From Mycobacterium sp. (GTDB lineage: Bacteria; Actinomycetota; Actinomycetes; Mycobacteriales; Mycobacteriaceae), in contig NZ_JASBVP010000007.1 of the NCBI RefSeq assembly GCF_029961025.1, positions 310,001 to 374,000 on the forward strand: a stretch of 64,000 nucleotides of DNA, read 5' to 3'. Shown piece by piece: positions 12,481 through 19,718 of this stretch. The notes below the pieces were generated by a model. It saw nothing but the letters and a program-made list of their open reading frames with translations, was not told the DNA's origin and ran no database searches. Position numbers and translations under genes: made by a program. Position 1 is the first letter of the stretch, and every line of letters begins with the position of its first letter.

Positions 12481-12630
12481 CGCCGCCAGTGTAACGGCAG
12501 ACGCGGCGCAATCGCCCGCGGCGAATGCGCGCCCGATCGAGAGACCCCCGTCAGCCGACCGTTCGCCGGGGAAGCGCCACCGGCGATTGCGGATTCGGCG
12601 ATTATGGATTCAGACGGAGAAGGAGCGCCG

Positions 12631-14523
12631 GTGACCGACTTGGACCTGCGGAAAAATCTCGTGACGCGCGTCAACGTGGGCGACATGCTGACCCGTACCG
12701 CTTGGCGACTGCCTGGGAAAGAGGCCGTGATCGACGGCCCGCGCCGGCTGACCTATGGCGAGCTGAACGCCGCCGTGAATCGGCTGGCCAACGCGCTGCT
12801 GACCGCGGGTTACCACCGCGGCGATGTGCTCGCCCTGGCGTGTGGTAACAGCGTCGAGTTCTTGCTCACCTATTACGCGTGTGCCAAAACCGGTGTGGTG
12901 TGTGTGCCGATCAATCTCGCGTGGGGACCGTCCGAGACGGCCTACGTGCTGGGGCACTGCGGCGCCAAAGGAATACTTGTGGAAAGCCAATTGGCCGAGC
13001 TCGTCGGTGCGGCGCTCGACCGCCTCGAACATCGCACGGTGACCGATGTGATCGTCGCACCCGGTACCGGCAGGCAATGGGGATCCACCGGTTCGTGCCA
13101 CTGGCGGGCACTGGGCGAGTTCGTCGGCGACGCCACCGACGCCGAGCCGGAATGCTTCGTCGCCGACCGGGACCCCATCACCTACCTCTACACCAGCGGC
13201 ACGACGTCGGCCCCCAAGGGGGTGGTGAGCAGCCACCTCGCGGTCTACCTGGAGTCGCTCACGGCCCCTTTGGTGTTGGGTCTTGGTGCCCAGGACCGCG
13301 CGGCGGTGATGATGCCGCTGTTTCACACCGCTCAACTCAACGGGTTCACCACCGCTTTGATCTACGTCGGTGGCACCGCGGTGTTGATGCGGGCGTTCGA
13401 CCCGGCCGCGCTGTTGGCGACCATCGAGGCCGAGCGCCTCACGCAGATCTTCGGGCTGCCGATGATGTACCGCGCGATGATGGATCACCCCGATATCACC
13501 GCACGCGACCTGTCGAGCCTGCGCCTGGCGCTGTATGCGATGGCACCGATGCCCGACACCGACCTGCGCAGGGCCATGGAGGTTTTCGGCTGCCGGTTCG
13601 CGCTCGGTTTCGGCCAGACCGAGATGAACCCGCTGACCACCGTCTTTCCGCCCGAGTATCAGCTGTCGCACGCGGGCTCCGTCGGCCTGCCGGTTCCCAA
13701 TGTTCAGGTGGGGATCATGGACGATGCCGGCCGGCTGCTGCCCGGCGGCCAGCCCGGCGAGATCGTCTACCGTGGCCCGCACGCGATGGAGGGCTACCTG
13801 CGCGACCCGGAGGCCACCGCCGAGGCATTCGCGCATGGCTGGTTTCATTCCGGCGACATCGGCCGCTTCGATGCCGACGGGCTGCTGTGGTTCACCGACC
13901 GCAAGAAGGACGTGATCAAGACCGGGGGTGAGAACGTGGCCTCCATTGAAGTCGAGAAGGCGCTCTATGAGGCAGAGCCCCGGATCCAGGAGGTGGTCGT
14001 GGTGGGAGTGCCGCATGAACGCTGGACCGAGGCCATCGTGGCGATCGTCACCCCCAAGCCGGACACCCGGCTCACCGAGGAGGACGTGCTGGCTGCGGCC
14101 CGCCACCGACTGTCGGGGTTCAAGGTGCCCAAGGCGGTGATCTTCACCGACAAGATGCCCCGCACCGCGACGGGCAAGGTGCAAAAGAACCTGCTACGGG
14201 AGCAGTACCAAGACTTTTTCTTTCCAGGACTAAACGGAGGGGGAGGTCGGTGTCCACTGCGCCGGTCGCGGTCCCGGCGCCCGGGGACGTGTCGACCGAC
14301 GTGGCGTGGATCGGTTCCCGGCTGTTTCACGGGTCGGGCGGTGGTGCCATCTCGCGAAAACTGCGGTGCGCGTAGACGATCGGTGAGGCCTCACCCAGAC
14401 GAACGTGCCGCACCAAGCCGAGCAGGATGGTGTGGTCGCCGGCTTCAATCCGCTGTGCGGTCTCGCAGTCGACGGTGGCCACCGCGTCAACGAGCGCCGG
14501 ACAGCCCAGGGCGGTGTCGGTGA
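12631..14523 (+). CDS. AMP-dependent acyl-CoA synthetase/ligase; the C-terminal ~97 aa after REQYQDFFF is probably a frameshift read-through
   Basis: YLYTSGTTSAPKGVVSSH, TGGENVASIEVE, PRTATGKVQKNLLRE motifs; SD ggagaaggag before GTG at 12631; TAA at 14231 lies in another frame. Confidence 0.82.
   Translation: MTDLDLRKNLVTRVNVGDMLTRTAWRLPGKEAVIDGPRRLTYGELNAAVNRLANALLTAGYHRGDVLALACGNSVEFLLTYYACAKTGVVCVPINLAWGPSETAYVLGHCGAKGILVESQLAELVGAALDRLEHRTVTDVIVAPGTGRQWGSTGSCHWRALGEFVGDATDAEPECFVADRDPITYLYTSGTTSAPKGVVSSHLAVYLESLTAPLVLGLGAQDRAAVMMPLFHTAQLNGFTTALIYVGGTAVLMRAFDPAALLATIEAERLTQIFGLPMMYRAMMDHPDITARDLSSLRLALYAMAPMPDTDLRRAMEVFGCRFALGFGQTEMNPLTTVFPPEYQLSHAGSVGLPVPNVQVGIMDDAGRLLPGGQPGEIVYRGPHAMEGYLRDPEATAEAFAHGWFHSGDIGRFDADGLLWFTDRKKDVIKTGGENVASIEVEKALYEAEPRIQEVVVVGVPHERWTEAIVAIVTPKPDTRLTEEDVLAAARHRLSGFKVPKAVIFTDKMPRTATGKVQKNLLREQYQDFFFPGLNGGGGRCPLRRSRSRRPGTCRPTWRGSVPGCFTGRAVVPSRENCGARRRSVRPHPDERAAPSRAGWCGRRLQSAVRSRSRRWPPRQRAPDSPGRCR
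14250..14375 (+). pseudogene. Candidate truncated ORF (41 aa) downstream of the acyl-CoA ligase, good SD but no downstream body
   Basis: ggagggggaggtcg-GTG; VSTAPVAVPAPGDVSTDVAWIGSRLFHGSGGGAISRKLRCA*; ends inside the 3' part of the convergent flavin reductase gene. Confidence 0.4.
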
Positions 14524-14833
14524 ATGATGCGCCCGCAAACTTGTCGGCGCCCTTGCAGGCGAATCTGCGCGCCAGGGCGCGGTGCTGTACGCCGAGAATG
14601 TTGACCGCGAACGCTCGCGTTGCCAGGAAGGCCGGGTGACAGTCGGCGGTGCGATCCAGACACGTCAGGACCAGCGGTGGAGCCACGGACACCGCGGTGA
14701 ATGCGGTGGCGGTGAAGCCCCGTGGGCGGCCGTCGGCAGCCAAGGTGGTGACCAGGGTCACCCCGCTGGGAAAGCGGCTCATCGCCTCGCGGAACAGCGC
14801 TTGGGTCACTGCGGTGTCTTGGCCGACGGTCAT
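14327..14833 (-). CDS. Flavin reductase-like protein (HsaB/HpaC-type monooxygenase reductase component)
   Basis: FREAMSRFPSGVTLVTTLAADGRPRGFTATAFTAVSVAPPLVLTCLD...FAVNILGVQHRALARRF. Confidence 0.88.
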   Translation of the reverse strand: MTVGQDTAVTQALFREAMSRFPSGVTLVTTLAADGRPRGFTATAFTAVSVAPPLVLTCLDRTADCHPAFLATRAFAVNILGVQHRALARRFACKGADKFAGASFTDTALGCPALVDAVATVDCETAQRIEAGDHTILLGLVRHVRLGEASPIVYAHRSFREMAPPPDP

Positions 14834-15057
14834 CGTGGCGCCCGGTAGACGTCGTCGGGCAGATCCTCGGGCAGATCGAGGAGAGGACCGAGCTTATCCC
14901 GCTTGCTGCGCAGGTAGCGAAGGTTATCTGCGGTGACGCCGCAGCGCGGCGCTACCCTGTCGAGGCCGTAACCGGGCGGACCGGGCGGACCGGTGTACTT
15001 CGCGGGAGTGAGCGGCATGTCACGGTGCTCGGCAAATCGCTGCAGGATCCGAGACAT
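14830..15057 (-). CDS. Small 75-aa uncharacterised protein, translationally coupled to flavin reductase
   Basis: MSRILQRFAEHRDMPLTPAKYTGPPGPPGYGL...; 4-nt overlap with 14327..14833 gene and 6-nt gap to the upstream MBL gene. Confidence 0.7.
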   Translation of the reverse strand: MSRILQRFAEHRDMPLTPAKYTGPPGPPGYGLDRVAPRCGVTADNLRYLRSKRDKLGPLLDLPEDLPDDVYRAPR

Positions 15058-15063
15058 CGTCGG

Positions 15064-15852
15064 TTACTCGAAGCAGTGGGGGGCGTGGCCGAATTCCGCC
15101 CAGTCTTGCGGATCGTGGGTGATCCACACCGTGGCGTCGGCGCTGTCGCGCAACAATTGCAGCCGCCGGATGGAGCGCAGCGACTGCTCGGTGTTCGCGT
15201 CGTAGGGCATCGGCACCACGGCTTCGAGGGCCTCACGCAGATGCACCGTGTCGCCGGTGAGGATGAAATTGCGACTGGGCAGGCGCACCAGCAGGCTCAG
15301 CTCCCCGGGGGTGTGGCCGGGCGTGAACAGGATCACGACGCTGCCGTCACCGAACACGTCGTGGTCTACCCCCGGGATCTCCCGCCACCGGAACCGCCGG
15401 GCGGCGTCGATGTCCGCTTGCCGGAAGAACGCCGCGCCTGCGGGGTCGGGCCAGTACGCGTAGCGGATATCTCCCTGCCCGACGAAGAACTCGGCCTGCG
15501 GGAACAGATACAAACCGCCGCTGTGATCGAAGTGGGTGTGCGAGACGATCACGTATTTGACATCCGACGTCGCATAACCCAGCGCCTGCAGCTGACGGTC
15601 GATCGCCTGCTCGGGACTGAAGCGCAACCCGAGCAGCCCGGCGAGTTCCCCGTAGACGCCTTCGGGGTCGGTCGCCGCCGCCGGGACCAGGCCGGTGTCG
15701 AACAGCACCAGCCCTTTGGGGTGCTCGATGAGGTAGGCGGGCATGGGGATGGTGCACTCGCCGGAGGCGCCGACCATGAGAATCGACTTATCGAGGGTGA
15801 ACGTCGGCGAATCCAGCGCCCACAGGCGCTTTGCCGTGCCGAACGCGGTCAT
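15064..15852 (-). CDS. MBL-fold hydrolase, N-acyl-homoserine-lactonase-like
   Basis: VSHTHFDHSGGLYLFPQAEFFVG, FTPGHTPGELSLLV, LTGDTVHL. Confidence 0.87.
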   Translation of the reverse strand: MTAFGTAKRLWALDSPTFTLDKSILMVGASGECTIPMPAYLIEHPKGLVLFDTGLVPAAATDPEGVYGELAGLLGLRFSPEQAIDRQLQALGYATSDVKYVIVSHTHFDHSGGLYLFPQAEFFVGQGDIRYAYWPDPAGAAFFRQADIDAARRFRWREIPGVDHDVFGDGSVVILFTPGHTPGELSLLVRLPSRNFILTGDTVHLREALEAVVPMPYDANTEQSLRSIRRLQLLRDSADATVWITHDPQDWAEFGHAPHCFE

Positions 15853-15868
15853 TGGCGGGGCATCGTCG

Positions 15869-17266
15869 TCAGGTCCCGGCCACCGCCGGCACGGCGACAT
15901 CCAGGTTCACCGAGCTGTCTTGGCGCGCCGGGCTGCCGCCGCATTCCTTGCGCAGCACCGGCATGATCTCCTCGGCGAAGTACTGCATCTGCGCCTCGAT
16001 CTCCTCGCCGGCGAAGCCCCCGAGCTCAAACCAGGCGTTGAACATGAAGTCCTCATAGCCGCACTGGTCTTTGACCTTCATGATGGTGTCGATCACGTAG
16101 TCCTTGGAGCCGTGGATGGCGACCTCCTTTTGGCGCAGCAGGTCCGCGGTGACCTTCATGTTCAGGTCGTACATGGGCTCGTCGGCCTCGGCCAGCACTG
16201 CGGCGAACCCGAACGGCCCGTAGTAATCCCACTGCAGCTCCATTCCGCGTGCGGCGCGATCCAGATCGCCCAGCCCCTTGTCGACCACATGGATGTAGCG
16301 GCAGGTCACCACGCCGCGGCGCTTCTCGGCATCCCAGCCGTGTTTGAACTGCCCGCGGCCCTGGCGGTCCGGCCATCCCGCTTTCTCCGCAGCGTCGTAG
16401 TACAACTCGATGTTCTTACGCAGCCGCGAGTTCGGTTCGACAATGAAGTAGCCATTGATGCCGTGCTCGGCTGCCCACTTGATGGAGCGGGAGCTGGTCA
16501 GCGGCTCCCAGATCTGGGGGTAGGGCTTCTGCAGCGGCTGCGGGTAGACGGGAAACTCCAGCAGCTTGGTGGTGGTCGCCTGGACCGGGTTGCCGCCCGA
16601 GTACATGTCCGGCGGCCCCAGCTTGAGCACCTGCTCCAACGACCGGCCCACGCCCGGACGGCTGAAATAGGCGATCGTCTGCTTGTGATTCCACTTGGTG
16701 TAGGACGGCGGCAGCGACAGGAATTCGCCGTGGTGGCTGAAGGAGTCCTGGGTCCAGGCCTTGATGATGGTCTCGTAGGCCTCTTCGTAGTAGGCGCGGT
16801 TGCGTTCCTGGTCCTGGATGGTCGACCCATAGGTCCATCCGAAGGTTTCGTTCTCCCGCGGCTGATAGCCGCGGCCGATGCCGAACTCCAGGCGCCCCCC
16901 GCTGATCACGTCGAGCATCGCGGCTTGCTCGGCGATCCGCACCGGGTGCCACCAGGTGATGATGTTCGCCGCTTGTGCCAGCCGGATCCGCTTGGTCCGA
17001 GACGCGATCGCCGCCTCGCTGAGCAGCGGATTCGGCGACAGTTCCGCGCCTTCGGGCTGGAAGTGGTGCTCGGTTTGAAACCAGTAGTCATAGCCGAGCT
17101 GGTCGGCGAGAATGCCTTGCCGCACCTGGTTGACGATGGTTCGCTGGGCGGCGGCATGGGTCTCGGCCAGCGTGCCGTCGTTGACGGTGACCGACACCCC
17201 GTCCACGTCCACCGCGACCCCGGGCAGGTCGGATGCACCGTTGTGGAAGACCCCGATCTCGATCAT
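15869..17266 (-). CDS. LLM-class (luciferase-like) flavin-dependent monooxygenase
   Basis: 465 aa; YDYWFQTEHHF, AANIITWWHPVRIAEQAAMLDVISGGRLEFGIGRGY. Confidence 0.9.
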   Translation of the reverse strand: MIEIGVFHNGASDLPGVAVDVDGVSVTVNDGTLAETHAAAQRTIVNQVRQGILADQLGYDYWFQTEHHFQPEGAELSPNPLLSEAAIASRTKRIRLAQAANIITWWHPVRIAEQAAMLDVISGGRLEFGIGRGYQPRENETFGWTYGSTIQDQERNRAYYEEAYETIIKAWTQDSFSHHGEFLSLPPSYTKWNHKQTIAYFSRPGVGRSLEQVLKLGPPDMYSGGNPVQATTTKLLEFPVYPQPLQKPYPQIWEPLTSSRSIKWAAEHGINGYFIVEPNSRLRKNIELYYDAAEKAGWPDRQGRGQFKHGWDAEKRRGVVTCRYIHVVDKGLGDLDRAARGMELQWDYYGPFGFAAVLAEADEPMYDLNMKVTADLLRQKEVAIHGSKDYVIDTIMKVKDQCGYEDFMFNAWFELGGFAGEEIEAQMQYFAEEIMPVLRKECGGSPARQDSSVNLDVAVPAVAGT

Positions 17267-17401
17267 CTCGCTCCTTATCGTTGTGGGTCTCGGCCGCGCC
17301 GGACCGCGTCAGCGTTAGCTTGCTCCCGGTATCGGCTGATGATGCGTCCCGAAACGGGACACCGAGAGAAACGGCGGCCGCCGAAGCGGGTCGGGTTACG
17401 T

Positions 17402-17845
17402 TCAGTCATCGCGGCCTTGCCCGGGGGGTCGGTGCGCGGGGTGGGCGTGCGGGTGGCCGGGGTGCGGCGGGCGGCCATGTCCGTGGTCATGGCGTACCGG
17501 CTCACCGGCCGCAGCCCCGTGCTCGCGCAGCGTTTGCTCCTGGCGCTGCAGTTCGCGTTCCAGTCGCCGGTTGTCGCGGCGGGCGCGGGCCACCCAGGCG
17601 CGCGCCGCCGGGGGCGTCAGGTGGCACAACCCGGGCACGTCGGGATACTCACGGCAGGACGGCGCCCGGTCACCGGAACCGTCCGCCGCGGGCGGCCGGG
17701 CGACACCGCCGAGGCTCACCGGGCGGTAGCACCGCCGCGCCGGAGCGCCGCAGGCCGGGCAGGGCATCACGCTCGGCGGTGGTGTCGCGACGAGCCGCTC
17801 CACCCGGCCGGAGCAGGTCGTGCAGCGGTAGTCCACCAGGATCAC
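17402..17845 (-). CDS. FmdB-like Cys4 zinc-ribbon protein with His-rich C-terminal tail
   Basis: VILVDYRCTTCSGRVERL...MPCPACGAPARRCYRPVSLGG...HDHGHGRPPHPGHPHAHPAHRPP; 4-nt overlap with the upstream fadD-like gene. Confidence 0.8.
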   Translation of the reverse strand: MILVDYRCTTCSGRVERLVATPPPSVMPCPACGAPARRCYRPVSLGGVARPPAADGSGDRAPSCREYPDVPGLCHLTPPAARAWVARARRDNRRLERELQRQEQTLREHGAAAGEPVRHDHGHGRPPHPGHPHAHPAHRPPGQGRDD

Positions 17846-19494
17846 CGGGCCGGCACCTCCCCGGCGGGGGCGCGCAGCGCCGCGCGAGCGGCCGGATCGG
17901 CGAACCGGGCGCGCAGCGCCTTCTTGTCGAATTTGCCGACCCCGGTCTTGGGAATCTCCGGCAGCAACAGGACCTCGTCGGGTATCCACCATTTGGGTAG
18001 GCGGTCGGCCAGATACGCCCTGAGTTCCGGCTCGGTCAGCACATCCCTGGCGACAACACAGGCCAGTGGACGTTCCAGCCACCGGGGGTGCGGCACCGCC
18101 ACCACCGCCGCCTCGATCACCGCCGGGTGGGCCATCAAGGCGTTCTCCAATGCCACCGAGGAGATCCACTCGCCGCCGCTTTTGATCAAGTCCTTGGCCC
18201 GGTCGGTCAGGCGCACGTACCCGTCCGGGTCGATGGTTCCGACGTCACCGGTGTAAAACCAGCCGTCGCGAAAACTCTCTGAGCTGCGGGGATCGTCAAA
18301 ATACTCGCGGGCAACCCAGGGTGAACGCAGCAGAAATTCGCCCACGTGGGTGCCGTCCCACGGCAGTTCCCGGCCGGCCTCGTCGACGAGCCTGATCTCG
18401 CACAACGGCAGCGGCAGCCCTTGGGCGGCGCGAACCGCGTCCCGCTCATCCTCGGCAAGATCGCGGTGCTTTTCCTTCAGCTCGGTGAAGGTCACCAACG
18501 GCGAGGCCTCGGTCATGCCCCAGCCCTGGGCCACGCTGACCCCGTGCACGTCGCGCCACCAGCGCATCAGGCCGGTAGGTGGTGCTTGTCCGCCCAGCCA
18601 CAGCACCTGCAGCGAAGAGAGGTCATAGGCTCGCCCGGCCGACAGCAGCTCATCGCGCATCATCACCCCGACCGTGACCGCGCCGACGGCATGGGTGACC
18701 CGACACGCCTCGATCAGCTCGAGGTAATCGCGTGCCTGCGGGTGCGGGCCGGGCAGCACCAGGGTGGTGCCCTGCAACGCGGCCGCATACGGGATGCCCC
18801 AGCTGTTGGCGTGAAACATCGGGCTGATGGCCAGGAAGGTGGCGTCTTCGCGCACGCCGATCGACCCGTGCACGCACAACCCCAACGTGTGCAAAACCAG
18901 GCTGCGGTGGCTGTACACCACGGCCTTGGGATCACCGGTGGTGCCGGAGGTGTAGCACACGGCCGCGGCGGTGTTCTCGTTGAATTCCGGTGCACCGCCA
19001 TCGCCGCGACCCGCGGCCAGCAGGTCCTCGTATCCGTAAACCGGGCACAGCCGGGTCTCGGGGACCCTGGGCGCCATCACGACGTAGGCCCGCACCCCGG
19101 GCAGCTGCGGTGCCAGCCGCTCGGCCAGGGGGATCTGATCGGGCTCCAGCAAAAGCACCCGGTCCCCGGCGTGGTTGATGGTGTAGCGAATCTGCTCGGG
19201 AGGCAGCCTCAGGTTCACGGTGTGCAGCACCGCGCCCATGCAGGGCACCCCGAAATAGGCCTCGTAGTGCCGGTAGGTGTTCCACGCCAGAGTGCCCACC
19301 CGGTCGCCGGCACGCACACCCAGCGCCGCCAGCGCCTCACCGAGCCGGCGAACGCGATCCGCGAACTCCGCGTAGCTGTAGCGGTGGATGCCCTCGCCGG
19401 TGCGCGCAATGACCGGTTTGTCGCCGAAGACGTGCTCGGCGCGCCACAGCAGCCGGTGGACCAGCAGCTGGTGGTCCATCATCAGTGCGCGCAT
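17842..19494 (-). CDS. FadD-type acyl-CoA synthetase
   Basis: CYTSGTTGDPKAVVYSHRS, KSGGEWISSVALENALM, PKTGVGKFDKKALR motifs. Confidence 0.92.
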   Translation of the reverse strand: MRALMMDHQLLVHRLLWRAEHVFGDKPVIARTGEGIHRYSYAEFADRVRRLGEALAALGVRAGDRVGTLAWNTYRHYEAYFGVPCMGAVLHTVNLRLPPEQIRYTINHAGDRVLLLEPDQIPLAERLAPQLPGVRAYVVMAPRVPETRLCPVYGYEDLLAAGRGDGGAPEFNENTAAAVCYTSGTTGDPKAVVYSHRSLVLHTLGLCVHGSIGVREDATFLAISPMFHANSWGIPYAAALQGTTLVLPGPHPQARDYLELIEACRVTHAVGAVTVGVMMRDELLSAGRAYDLSSLQVLWLGGQAPPTGLMRWWRDVHGVSVAQGWGMTEASPLVTFTELKEKHRDLAEDERDAVRAAQGLPLPLCEIRLVDEAGRELPWDGTHVGEFLLRSPWVAREYFDDPRSSESFRDGWFYTGDVGTIDPDGYVRLTDRAKDLIKSGGEWISSVALENALMAHPAVIEAAVVAVPHPRWLERPLACVVARDVLTEPELRAYLADRLPKWWIPDEVLLLPEIPKTGVGKFDKKALRARFADPAARAALRAPAGEVPAR

Positions 19495-19579
19495 GTGTGC
19501 GCCCTTCCGCTCTCCTCCCGCGAAGCGGAGTCCACGGCATACGCCATAACCAGGCACTTCGGCTGCCACGCGAACCGTC

Positions 19580-19621
19580 GCCATTCTGGCATCAGCGGAA
19601 GCCATTCTGGCATCAGCGGAA
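19580..19621. promoter_or_regulatory. Perfect 21-bp tandem repeat (x2), each with inverted repeat GCCA-TTC-TGGC, in the fadD/regulator divergent promoter region
   Basis: gccattctggcatcagcggaa at 19580-19600 and 19601-19621. Confidence 0.75.
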
Positions 19622-19718
19622 TCAGAAAGCGTGTCTCAAAACGGCACATCGTTGCCCCGGTCGATACGGGAAACTCACTGTAACGTGGCTCACATACCGA
19701 GATAAGCGGAGGATCCAG

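Noticed and set aside
11659-12630. N-terminal ~320 residues of the 954-aa plus-strand ORF
   Set aside because: Antisense of the methyltransferase gene; the real ligase start is GTG 12631 (or ATG 12604) with an SD
15743-18256. 837-aa plus-strand ORF
   Set aside because: Antisense to LLM, FmdB-like and fadD-like genes with clear motifs; composition is GC-frame artefact
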